Source: Beijerinckiaceae bacterium
Lineage (GTDB): Bacteria > Pseudomonadota > Alphaproteobacteria > Rhizobiales > Beijerinckiaceae
DNA: 64,000 nucleotides
Direction: 5' to 3'
NCBI GenBank assembly: GCA_019753285.1
Contig: JAIELD010000055.1
Location: forward strand, 1-64,000
Position 1 is the stretch's first letter, and every line of letters starts with the position of its first letter. Position numbers and translations under genes: made by a program. Below are positions 9,025 to 17,345 of the stretch, one piece after another. The notes below the pieces were generated by a model. It had not been told where the DNA came from. It saw nothing but the letters and a program-made list of their open reading frames with translations, and searched no databases.

Positions 9025-10007
9025 ATGGACGGCGGACCGAAGCAGTCAGGAGCTATGGGCTGATCCTCGCCGTTGCGGCATGCGCCTCGCTCGCGCCGCT
9101 GTTCGTCGGCTCCAACGTCGCGCTCAACGCCATGATCACCGCCCTCATCATCGCGCTCGCCGCGCAGGGCTGGAACGTGCTTGGCGGATTCGGCGGCCAG
9201 TTCTCGTTCGGCCACGCGGCATTCTTCGGCGCGGGCGCTTATGCCGTGGCGCTACTGCAGACGAAATTCGCGATAAATCCTTGGCTGGCCTTCGCCATGG
9301 CCATCGCGTTCGCCGGTCTCGTCGGCCTCGCCATCGGGTATCTCAGCTTCCGTTCCGGGCTCCGCGGATCGTATTTCGCGCTCGTCACCCTTGCCTTCGC
9401 CGAGGTGTTCCGCATCGTCGCCAACGCATCGCCCTTCACGGGCGGCGCAGCGGGGACGCTTATCCCACTTCGGATTTCGCCCGCCAATTTCCAGTTCTCA
9501 GACAGGGCGGTGTTCTTCGATCTTCTGCTCGCGGCGATCGTGGCGAGCCTCTGCATCACGCAATGGCTGAAACTGTCGCGCTTCGGGGCTTACCTCATCG
9601 CCGTGCGCGAGAACGAGAACGCTGCGCAGGCGCTCGGCGTCGATGTGCTCGACGTCAAGCTCAAGGCGATCACGCTCTCCGCCGCCATGACAGGCGCTGC
9701 CGGCGCATTCTACGCGCAATATTTCCTGTTCATCGACGCGTCGATCGCCTTCGGCCCATGGATTTCGGTGGAAGCGTTGCTGGCTCCGATCATCGGCGGG
9801 CTCGGTACGGTGTTCGGCCCCTTGTTCGGCGCGGTTATCCTCCATTTCCTCGGCGAGATCGCCAAATCGATCGGGGGCCGCATTCCCGGGCTCGATCTCG
9901 CCCTTTATGGCGCGCTCCTCATCCTCGTGATCGCGTTCGCACGAAACGGCTTGATGGGCATGATCTCCGCCCGCTCGGCGCGCACGACCGGCCGGGGCGC
10001 AGCATGA
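9021..10007 (+). CDS. Liv-type ABC transporter permease (LivM-like)
   Basis: The second permease has 328 residues and contains the LivM hallmarks QGWNVLGGFGGQFSFGHAAF near residues 50-70, LRGSYFALVTLAFAE, and the coupling loop with VRENENAAQALGVD. It starts in an ATGA overlap with livH and ends in a 4-bp overlap with the ATPase gene. It is within the usual LivM length, without a fused ATPase domain. Confidence 0.93.
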   Translation: MNGRRTEAVRSYGLILAVAACASLAPLFVGSNVALNAMITALIIALAAQGWNVLGGFGGQFSFGHAAFFGAGAYAVALLQTKFAINPWLAFAMAIAFAGLVGLAIGYLSFRSGLRGSYFALVTLAFAEVFRIVANASPFTGGAAGTLIPLRISPANFQFSDRAVFFDLLLAAIVASLCITQWLKLSRFGAYLIAVRENENAAQALGVDVLDVKLKAITLSAAMTGAAGAFYAQYFLFIDASIAFGPWISVEALLAPIIGGLGTVFGPLFGAVILHFLGEIAKSIGGRIPGLDLALYGALLILVIAFARNGLMGMISARSARTTGRGAA

Positions 10008-10780
10008 GCGCGCCGCTGCTTGAAGCCATCGCCGTCAGCCGGCGCTTCGGCGGCCTGCTGGCCGTGGACGAGGCGAGCTTCTCCGTGACGAAAGGCTCGA
10101 TCACCGGCCTCATCGGTCCGAACGGCGCCGGCAAGACGACGCTCTTTGCTTTGATCGCCGGCGCGGAAACGCTGAGCGCAGGCAAGGTGCGCTTTGCGGG
10201 CGACGACATCTCCACCCTGCCCCCGCATCACCGCGCCAGGCTCGGCATCGCACGCACCTTCCAGATCGTGCAGCCTTTCGCCGGCCTCAGCGTGCGCGAC
10301 AACATCGCGGTCGGCGCATATCTCAATACGGCGTCGCGCGAGGCTGCTCTCGGCGAGGCTGAGACGATCGCAGGCCTCGTCGGCCTCGAAGACAAGCTCG
10401 GCGCATCGGCATCGGGCCTCACCGTCTCGGGCAGAAAGCGGCTGGAACTCGCCCGCGCACTCGCCACCCGTCCGAAGCTGCTGCTGCTCGACGAAATCCT
10501 GGCGGGCCTCAATCCGTCAGAGGTCCGCGACATCATCCCGGTCATTCGCGGCATCCGCGACGGAGGCGTCACGGTGCTGATGGTCGAACATGTGATGCAG
10601 GCCGTGATGAGCCTTTGCGAGGACGTCTACGTGCTGGCCCGCGGCAGAATCATCGCACATGGCGCACCGCGGGACGTGACGGCCGACCCGGCGGTGATCG
10701 AGGCCTATCTCGGCAAACGCACCTCCGCCCGGCTGCAGGGCGGCGGCCGTCAACCAATGATGGGCGCGGTCGATGCCTGA
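10004..10780 (+). CDS. Liv-type ABC transporter ATP-binding protein (LivG-like)
   Basis: This 258-residue ATPase has a Walker A (GPNGAGKTT), the LivG-type IARTFQIVQPF motif after the Q-loop, Walker B with LLLLDEILAGLNPSE, and the switch His in VEHVM. The signature loop reads LTVSGRKRLELARAL, so the LSGGQ motif is degenerate but in the LivG style. The open frame runs far upstream (to 9011), but that part overlaps livM. The ATG at 10004, in an ATGA overlap with the livM stop, is the real start. Confidence 0.92.
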   Translation: MSAPLLEAIAVSRRFGGLLAVDEASFSVTKGSITGLIGPNGAGKTTLFALIAGAETLSAGKVRFAGDDISTLPPHHRARLGIARTFQIVQPFAGLSVRDNIAVGAYLNTASREAALGEAETIAGLVGLEDKLGASASGLTVSGRKRLELARALATRPKLLLLDEILAGLNPSEVRDIIPVIRGIRDGGVTVLMVEHVMQAVMSLCEDVYVLARGRIIAHGAPRDVTADPAVIEAYLGKRTSARLQGGGRQPMMGAVDA

Positions 10781-11492
10781 GACGGCGCCTCTGCTTGCAA
10801 TCCGCGACGTTCATGCCGGTTATGACGGCACGCGCATCCTCAACGGACTGTCGATGCAGGTCGAAGCAGGAGAGATCGTCGCTCTGCTGGGCTCGAACGG
10901 CGTCGGCAAGACGACGCTCAACAAGGTGCTGTCCGGGGTCGTGCCGCTCACCTCGGGCGCGATCACCTTCGACGGGCTCGATCTTGGATCGGCGAGCGCC
11001 GTCGATATCGTCGAGGCGGGGCTGATCCATGTGCCGGAAGGCCGCAAGATCTTCGCCGACATGAGCGTGCTCGACAATCTGACGCTCGGCTCCTACCGGC
11101 GAGGCAAGGCGTCCCGCAAGACCAATCTCGAGCGCGTCTTTGCGATTTTCCCGCGGCTGAAGGAACGCACCGCGCAGATGGCGGGAACGCTTTCCGGCGG
11201 CGAGCAGCAGATGCTGGCGATCGGCCGCGGATTGATGGCCGAGCCTCGGCTGCTCATTCTCGACGAGCCGTCGCTCGGGCTCTCGCCGCTGCTCGTCGAG
11301 GAACTCTTCGACCTGATCGAGCGGCTCAACGCGTCGGGCCTCACCATCCTGCTCGTCGAGCAGAATGTCGCGCAGTCGCTGGACATCGCGGACAAGGCGC
11401 ATGTGCTCGCAGAGGGGCGCATCGCCCTCTCCGGCACGGGACGAGCGCTCGCCGATGACCCCGAACTTCAGAAAACCTATCTCGGACTTTAG
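10773..11492 (+). CDS. Liv-type ABC transporter ATP-binding protein (LivF-like)
   Basis: This 239-residue second ATPase of the importer has Walker A (GSNGVGKTT), the LivF-typical IHVPEGRKIFADMSVLDNL, a canonical signature LSGGEQQMLAIGR, Walker B LLILDEPSLGLSP and the His switch region. It overlaps the LivG-like gene by 8 bp and precedes hyuB by 10 bp, which ties the transporter to the hydantoinase genes. Confidence 0.93.
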   Translation: MPETAPLLAIRDVHAGYDGTRILNGLSMQVEAGEIVALLGSNGVGKTTLNKVLSGVVPLTSGAITFDGLDLGSASAVDIVEAGLIHVPEGRKIFADMSVLDNLTLGSYRRGKASRKTNLERVFAIFPRLKERTAQMAGTLSGGEQQMLAIGRGLMAEPRLLILDEPSLGLSPLLVEELFDLIERLNASGLTILLVEQNVAQSLDIADKAHVLAEGRIALSGTGRALADDPELQKTYLGL

Positions 11493-11502
11493 GCGCCAGA
11501 CC

Positions 11503-13236
11503 ATGACCGCTCCCGCACCGCTAGACGCCGTCACCCTCTCCGTCCTCAAGGGCAGGCTCGAACAGATCGCCGATGAGATGGATGCGACGCTCTATCGCTC
11601 CGCCTTCAATCCGATCATCGCGGAGGCGCGCGACGCCTGCCACGGCCTCTACCATGCCGAGACCGGCGCGACCCTCGTGCAGGGCACGACCGGGCTGCCG
11701 ATATTCGTCGGCGCAATGGCCTTCGCGGTGAAGGCCGTGATCGACAAGGTGAACGCGGATGAAGGACGGGGAGCCGCCGCGCTCCAGCCGGGCGATACAT
11801 TCCTTTTCAACGATCCTTACGATGGCGGCACGCATCTCAACGATTTTCGCCTCGTGCGCCCGGTCTATCGCGATGGACGCATCTTCTGCTGGATCGCCTC
11901 CGTGGGGCATTGGCTCGATATCGGCGGCAACGTTCCCGGCGGGTTCAACGCACGCGCCGAGGAGAGCTATCAGGAGGGGGTGCGGTTTCCGCCGGTGAAG
12001 CTCGTAAGCAATGGCGTGCTCAACGAGGACATCCTCGCCATTTTAGCCGCCAACAGCCGGACGGCGCAATCCAATTACGGTGACCTCAACGGCCAGCTCA
12101 ACGCGCTCGCGCTCGGCGAGCAGCGTCTTGCTGCCCTGCTCGACGACTATGGCGACGAAGTCGTCACCGCCGCCTTTGAGACTTTGACCGCGCGCTCCGA
12201 GGCCCTGATGCGGGCGAACATCGCCGCGCTGCCGGATGGGCGCTACAGCTTCGACGATTATCTCGACAATGACGGCATCACCGATACGCCCCTCCTGATC
12301 GCGCTCGATCTCACCATCGAGGGCGACCGGATGACGCTCGATTTCTCGCGCTCGGCCCCGCCCTGCGCCGGACCGCTGAACATCGCGCTCTCGACATCCG
12401 TCGCCTGCTGCTATGTCGCGCTGAAGCACGTATTTACCGATGTGCCTGCCAACGCCGGATGCCTTGCACCGATCACCTTCATCATTCCCGACACGACGCT
12501 GCTTGCCGTCAAAGCGCCGAAGCCCGTCGGCGGCTATACGGAGACGATCCTCAGGGTCATCGGCACGGTGTTCGGCGCGCTGGCGCAGGCCTGGCCGGAG
12601 CGGGCGACGGCCGCGCCCTTCGGCACCATCAACGCGCTCTCGATCGCCGGCGCGCGCGATCACGGCGGGCGCTACGTCATGTTCTCATTCTTCGGTGGCG
12701 GCCTCGGCGGCAATCCTGAAGGGGATGGGCTCAACCATGGCAACAACCCGATCTCGATGGCGACGATGCCGCCCGCCGAGATCTTCGAGGCGTCGTACCC
12801 GGTCCTCTTCCGCCAATGGGCCTTGCGGCCGGACAGCGCCGGCGCAGGCGAGCATCGCGGCGGGCTTGGTGCGATTTATGAGATCGAAGTGCTGAACGGC
12901 GGCGTCTCCGCCGCCTTCCTGCTTGGCGAACGCGGCCGGTTCGCACCCTTCGGCGTCAATGGCGGCAAGAGCGCTGCCCTCAACCGCTTCGTATTCGAGA
13001 AGGACGGCGCGGAGGCGACCCCGCCACTCGCATCGAAGATCACCGACGTCGCGCTTCGCCAGGGCGAAAGCGTGCGGCTGGAAACACCTGGCGGAGGCGG
13101 CTGGGGCGATCCGAGCGCGAGGAAACGGGAGGCGATCGAACGCGATATCCGCCTCGGCTACGTGACGTCCGAGCAGGCCGCGAAAGACTATGGCCTACCG
13201 CAACTCGACCTGACTGCCAGCCGGAAGGTAGCGTGA
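11503..13236 (+). CDS. hyuB: Hydantoinase/oxoprolinase subunit B (HyuB; N-methylhydantoinase B family)
   Basis: This 577-residue protein belongs to the HyuB family, which pairs with HyuA in ATP-dependent opening of cyclic amides (hydantoins, N-methylhydantoin, 5-oxoproline, caprolactam) or in acetone carboxylases. Typical stretches are LKGRLEQIADEMDATLYRSA, FNDPYDGGTHLNDF, SVGHWLDIGG, and the Gly-rich LETPGGGGWGDPS at the C-terminus. The frame extends upstream to 11365 inside livF, so the ATG at 11503 is chosen. The exact substrate is unknown. Confidence 0.9.
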   Translation: MTAPAPLDAVTLSVLKGRLEQIADEMDATLYRSAFNPIIAEARDACHGLYHAETGATLVQGTTGLPIFVGAMAFAVKAVIDKVNADEGRGAAALQPGDTFLFNDPYDGGTHLNDFRLVRPVYRDGRIFCWIASVGHWLDIGGNVPGGFNARAEESYQEGVRFPPVKLVSNGVLNEDILAILAANSRTAQSNYGDLNGQLNALALGEQRLAALLDDYGDEVVTAAFETLTARSEALMRANIAALPDGRYSFDDYLDNDGITDTPLLIALDLTIEGDRMTLDFSRSAPPCAGPLNIALSTSVACCYVALKHVFTDVPANAGCLAPITFIIPDTTLLAVKAPKPVGGYTETILRVIGTVFGALAQAWPERATAAPFGTINALSIAGARDHGGRYVMFSFFGGGLGGNPEGDGLNHGNNPISMATMPPAEIFEASYPVLFRQWALRPDSAGAGEHRGGLGAIYEIEVLNGGVSAAFLLGERGRFAPFGVNGGKSAALNRFVFEKDGAEATPPLASKITDVALRQGESVRLETPGGGGWGDPSARKREAIERDIRLGYVTSEQAAKDYGLPQLDLTASRKVA

Positions 13237-15317
13237 TGGACGATCTTGGAACACGCCCCGCCCGCGAGGCGAAGTCCATCGTCGGCGTCGATGTCGGCGG
13301 CACCTTCACCGATCTTTTCTTCTGCGACGAAGCGACAGGAGAGTTCAGAACCGCCAAGGTGCCGTCCCAGCGCGGCAGCGAGGAGCATGGCTTCATCGAC
13401 GGGCTGAAGACGCTCGGACCGATCGCCAGCCTTGGCTCGATCGTGCATGGCACGACGGTCGGCACCAACGCGCTGCTGGAGCGTAAAGGCGCGCGGATCG
13501 GGCTCATCACCACGAAGGGCTTTCGTGACGTGCTGGAGATGCGCCGTCGCGACCGCCCCAAGACCTGGGGTCTCTGGGGCGAATTCCTGCCCGTCGTCGA
13601 CCGGGACCTCCGGCTCGAGATCGACGAGCGCACCCTGGCGGACGGCGCGATCCGCAAAGCCGCCGACGCTCGCGATGCAGCGGAGGCTGCGCGCCGGCTG
13701 ATCGAAATGGGCGCGGAAGCGGTCGCGATCGTCTTCATCAACAGCTACGCCAATCCCTCGAACGAGCGCATCGCGGCCGAGGCGGTGCGCGCGATATGGC
13801 CGAACGGCCACGTCATCGCATCGAGCGAATTGCTGCCGGAAATCCGCGAGTTCGAGCGCACGTCGACGACCGCGCTCAACGCGTATCTTCAGCCGGTCGT
13901 CGGCCGATATCTCGGCCGTCTTCAGGACGCCCTCGCCGACGAGAGCTTTGCGGGCGCGTTCCACATCGTGCAGTCGAATGGCGGCGTGATGTCGACGCAG
14001 ACGGCGAGCCGCATGCCGGTGCGCACGGCGCTGTCGGGTCCCGCTGCAGGCGTGATCGCCGCAGCCTCGATCGCGGCAGCGGCGGGCTACCCCAACATCA
14101 TCACGGGCGATCTTGGCGGAACCTCGTTCGACGTTTCGCTCATCGCCGGAGGGGCAGCCTCGCTCGCCGCGCAGACGACGATCGATTTCGGCATGGTGAT
14201 CCGCACGCCGATGATCGAGATCAGCACCATCGGAGCTGGCGGCGGCTCGATCGCCCACGTCGATCGCGGCGGGCTGCTGCAGGTCGGGCCTGAAAGCGCC
14301 GGTTCCGTTCCCGGCCCCGTGTGCTATGGCGGCGGCAATGACCGCCCGACTCTCACAGACGCCAATGTCGTGCTCGGCCGGATCAACGCAGAACGCCCCA
14401 TCGGCGGCAAGCTCGCCCGCCTCGATGTCGACGCCGCCAGGGCAGCGATCGGGCGCGCCGTCGCTGCTCCGCTCGGGCTTGATCCGATGCAGGCGGCCGA
14501 GGCCATCGTCAGGATCGCCAATGCGCGCATGGCCGGCGCGATCCGTCTCATCTCGATCGAGCGTGGCTATGATCCGGGCACCTTCGCCTTCATGCCGTTC
14601 GGCGGCGGCGGCGCGCTGCATGCAGGAGCTCTGCTGACCGAAGTCGGCCTCCGATCGGCTCTGGTGCCGTGTTTTCCGGGCATCACGAGCGCGCTCGGCT
14701 GCGTCATCGCCGATGTGCGCCACGATCAGGTCGCGACCATCAACCTCCTCGTCGCCGAACTCGACGCCAGGGCGCTCGATCGCCGAATGGTCGATGCGGG
14801 CAATTCCGTGCGCGCCACCGTGCAAGCGGCGGGCCTGCCACTCACCGGCATCGAGGTGCGCTATGAGCTCGACATGCACTATGTCGGACAGACGCATGCG
14901 ATCAGCGTCCCGCTGCCGGTGACCCTCGCCGACGGGACGACCGGGGTATCGCAAGCCATTATCCAGAAGGCGTTCGACGCAGCCTACAGCACGAAGTTCA
15001 GCCGCCTCCTGCCCGGCATGGCGGTCAAGATCGTCTCGCTGCGCAGCGCCGCCATCGGCTATCGTCCGCCCTTCGATCTTTCGGTGCTCGCGCCTCGTCC
15101 CGGCGGCACGCTCGAGGCGGCCGCGCGCGGCGTCCGCCCGGTCTGGTTCGACGGGCGCTGGCACGAAACGGCTATCTATTCCCGCCGCGACATGCCGATC
15201 GGTGCGACCGTGCGAGGCCCGGCGATCCTTGAGCAGCCAGACGCGACGACCGTCGTCGATCCCGGTCTCGTGGCGCGTGTCGATTCGCTTGGCAACGTCG
15301 TGATCGAGACGGCATAG
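13236..15317 (+). CDS. hyuA: Hydantoinase/oxoprolinase subunit A (HyuA family)
   Basis: This 693-residue HyuA-family protein has the N-terminal ATP-binding phosphate loop VGVDVGGTFTDLFF (about residues 15-28), HGTTVGTNALLERKGA, an actin-like fold with GDLGGTSFDVSLI and GAGGGSIAHVD, and the C-terminal domain. With HyuB it should form an ATP-driven amidohydrolase. The ATG at 13236 shares one base with the hyuB stop and has GGAAGG at a 7-nt spacing; a GTG at 13233 is the alternative. The length agrees with hydantoinase A proteins and not with fused 5-oxoprolinases of about 1,200 residues. Confidence 0.92.
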   Translation: MDDLGTRPAREAKSIVGVDVGGTFTDLFFCDEATGEFRTAKVPSQRGSEEHGFIDGLKTLGPIASLGSIVHGTTVGTNALLERKGARIGLITTKGFRDVLEMRRRDRPKTWGLWGEFLPVVDRDLRLEIDERTLADGAIRKAADARDAAEAARRLIEMGAEAVAIVFINSYANPSNERIAAEAVRAIWPNGHVIASSELLPEIREFERTSTTALNAYLQPVVGRYLGRLQDALADESFAGAFHIVQSNGGVMSTQTASRMPVRTALSGPAAGVIAAASIAAAAGYPNIITGDLGGTSFDVSLIAGGAASLAAQTTIDFGMVIRTPMIEISTIGAGGGSIAHVDRGGLLQVGPESAGSVPGPVCYGGGNDRPTLTDANVVLGRINAERPIGGKLARLDVDAARAAIGRAVAAPLGLDPMQAAEAIVRIANARMAGAIRLISIERGYDPGTFAFMPFGGGGALHAGALLTEVGLRSALVPCFPGITSALGCVIADVRHDQVATINLLVAELDARALDRRMVDAGNSVRATVQAAGLPLTGIEVRYELDMHYVGQTHAISVPLPVTLADGTTGVSQAIIQKAFDAAYSTKFSRLLPGMAVKIVSLRSAAIGYRPPFDLSVLAPRPGGTLEAAARGVRPVWFDGRWHETAIYSRRDMPIGATVRGPAILEQPDATTVVDPGLVARVDSLGNVVIETA

Positions 15318-15319
15318 CC

Positions 15320-15940
15320 ATGATGGACATCTCGGTTCCGATCGCCAAAACCGCGCTGCTCATCGTCGATCTGCAGAATGATTTCCTGCATCCCGACGGT
15401 GCCTATGCGCGTGGCGGCCAGGCGAATGCCGATATCGCGGCCCTGCCGGCGCGCCTCAAGCCGCTGGCCGACGCCATGCGCAGGAAGGGTGGCTGGATCG
15501 TCTCGACGCATTTCACGTTGGTGCCCGCCAAGGGCGGCGAACCGCTGATCTCTTCGCATTTGAAGGCGTTGCGCCCGTTTCTTCGCAAGGGTGATTTTGC
15601 TCCGGGCTCATGGGGCCAGGCGTCGGTCGACGATCTCGCGCCGGCCGATCTCAGCGTCGAGAAAGTCGCGTATTCGGCCTTCTACATGACCCGCCTCGAA
15701 TGGGTCCTGCGCAAGGCCGGCATCGAAAAGCTGATTGCCTGCGGGATCGTCACCAATGGCGGCGTCGCCTCGACCGTGCGCGACGCGCATGTGCGGGACT
15801 TCGAGACCGTCGTGCTCGCGGATGGCTGCGCCGCCTTCAGCCCGGAAACGCACCGCACCGCGATCGACGCGCTGCGGCCGGTCGCCGCCATCGGCACGGT
15901 CGAAGAGACGCTCGCGGCTATCGAAGCAGGGCGCGGCTGA
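15320..15940 (+). CDS. Isochorismatase-fold hydrolase with Gly in place of the catalytic Cys
   Basis: This 206-residue protein has the cysteine-hydrolase/isochorismatase fold. The catalytic Asp is in LLIVDLQNDF (D17) and the catalytic Lys is K115 in VEKVAYSAF. In amidohydrolase members (carbamoylsarcosine amidase, RutB) the nucleophilic Cys sits in a TN-x-C-V motif. Here the stretch reads VTNGGVAST, giving Gly at position 148, as in true isochorismatases such as EntB. It may therefore not act as a C-N hydrolase. It directly follows hyuA, where an N-carbamoyl amidase would be expected, and shares one base with the next gene. Confidence 0.85.
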   Translation: MMDISVPIAKTALLIVDLQNDFLHPDGAYARGGQANADIAALPARLKPLADAMRRKGGWIVSTHFTLVPAKGGEPLISSHLKALRPFLRKGDFAPGSWGQASVDDLAPADLSVEKVAYSAFYMTRLEWVLRKAGIEKLIACGIVTNGGVASTVRDAHVRDFETVVLADGCAAFSPETHRTAIDALRPVAAIGTVEETLAAIEAGRG

Positions 15941-17343
15941 TGCCGGTTCGCCGCGCACAGCAGCCTGAGCGCATCGATGCGCCGCTCATCATCATCGGCG
16001 CGGGCGCAGCCGGCCTCTGCGCGGCGCTGAGCGCGGCCGAAACCGGCGTCGACGCCATCATCCTCGAGCGCGATGCGGTTCCGGCCGGCTCCACCTCCCT
16101 GTCCGCCGGGCTCATTCCCGCGCCCGGCACGAGGTTTCAGCGTCAGCATGGCATCGTGGACGACGCGCGCTCCTACGCCGCAGACATCATGCGAAAGAAC
16201 CACCACGAGGCGGACCCGGCTCTGGTCGAGGTGCTCGCAAGCGAAGCAGGCCCGACGATCGAATGGCTGGCCGACCGATACGGCCTGCCCTTCTCGCTCG
16301 TGCATGATTTTGATTATCCCGGCCATGGCACACGGCGGATGCACGGGCTGCCGACGCGCTCGGGTGCGGAATTGATCGACCATCTGCGCGAGGCGGCGGA
16401 AGCGGCCGGCGTGACGATTCTTACGCAGGCGCGCGTCTCCACGCTGGTTACCGACGCCGAAGGACGCGTCCATTCGGTCGAGATCGAGCGGCCGGACGGC
16501 ACGACCGAGACGATTTCCTGCGCTGCCGTGATCCTCGCCTGCAACGGCTATGGCGGCAATCCCGCGCTCGTCTCCCGCCACGTGCCGGAAATGGCGGCGG
16601 CGACCTATTTTGGTCATCAAGGCAACCAGGGCGATGCGGTGCTGTGGGGCGAGGCGCTCGGCGCAAGGCTTGCGCACATGTCCGCCTATCAGGGGCATGG
16701 CTCGGTCGCCCATCCGCACGGCATTCTCATCAGTTGGGGCGCGATGACGGAGGGCGGATTTCAGGTCAACCTCGCCGGATCGCGCTTCAGCGACGAAAAC
16801 GCAGGCTATTCCGAGCAAGCCGCCAAGGTGCTCGCCCAGCCCGAGGGCATGGCGGTCTCGATCTTCGACGAGCGCATCGCCGCCATCCTGCGGCAGTTCG
16901 CCGATTTCAGGACCGCCGAATCGAGCGGCGCGGTCCTGTCCGCGCCCGACCTCGAGGCGCTCGCCCATCTTGCAAAACTGCCCTTCCAAGCACTGCGGGA
17001 GTCGTTCGACGAGGTCGAGCGTCTCAAGCAACAAGCGGGCACGGATGGCTTGGGGCGCAGCTTTGCCGGCATGAAGCCGCTCCAGCCGCCCTTCAAGGCG
17101 GTGCGGGTCACCGGCGCGCTGTTCCATACGCAAGGCGGCCTCGCCATCGACAGCGAGGCCCGCGTGCGCCATGTCTCCGGCGCGGCGCTGCCCAACCTCT
17201 ATGCCGCGGGTGGAGCGGCAGACGGCATATCGGGCTATACCGCCGCCGGCTACCTTTCCGGCAACGGGCTGGTGACGGCCGTCGTGCTCGGCAGGATCGC
17301 AGGGCGCGCGGCGGCGCGGCAGGTCAGCGGATCATCGTCCTGA
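15940..17343 (+). CDS. FAD-dependent oxidoreductase (fumarate reductase/succinate dehydrogenase flavoprotein family)
   Basis: This 467-residue flavoprotein belongs to the FAD_binding_2 family. It has the dinucleotide motif IIIGAGAAGLCAALSAAE near residue 17, the ERDAVPAGSTSLSAG stretch that follows FAD binding, and the C-terminal LYAAGGAADGISGYTAAGYL that closes over FAD. The frame is open back to 15610, but the ATG at 15940 in the TGATG junction with the preceding gene is the logical start. As the last gene of the Liv-Hyu operon it may desaturate or oxidize the substrate or product. Its specificity is unknown. Confidence 0.88.
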   Translation: MPVRRAQQPERIDAPLIIIGAGAAGLCAALSAAETGVDAIILERDAVPAGSTSLSAGLIPAPGTRFQRQHGIVDDARSYAADIMRKNHHEADPALVEVLASEAGPTIEWLADRYGLPFSLVHDFDYPGHGTRRMHGLPTRSGAELIDHLREAAEAAGVTILTQARVSTLVTDAEGRVHSVEIERPDGTTETISCAAVILACNGYGGNPALVSRHVPEMAAATYFGHQGNQGDAVLWGEALGARLAHMSAYQGHGSVAHPHGILISWGAMTEGGFQVNLAGSRFSDENAGYSEQAAKVLAQPEGMAVSIFDERIAAILRQFADFRTAESSGAVLSAPDLEALAHLAKLPFQALRESFDEVERLKQQAGTDGLGRSFAGMKPLQPPFKAVRVTGALFHTQGGLAIDSEARVRHVSGAALPNLYAAGGAADGISGYTAAGYLSGNGLVTAVVLGRIAGRAAARQVSGSSS

Positions 17344-17345
17344 GG

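Noticed and set aside
9011-10003. A fused LivM/LivG-like 589-residue protein
   Set aside because: The first 331 codons are an out-of-frame reading of livM. The ATPase begins at the overlapping ATG at 10004.
13188-15164. A 658-codon open frame on the minus strand
   Set aside because: It is antisense to hyuA, with no motif and a composition typical of shadow frames.
11503-15940. Linking the hydantoinase operon to ergothioneine breakdown through hydantoin propionate
   Set aside because: Hydantoin intermediates occur in a described ergothioneine route, but the hyu operon is over 25 kb from the MIO-free lyase, has its own importer and shares no regulator with it. The link is too weak to claim.
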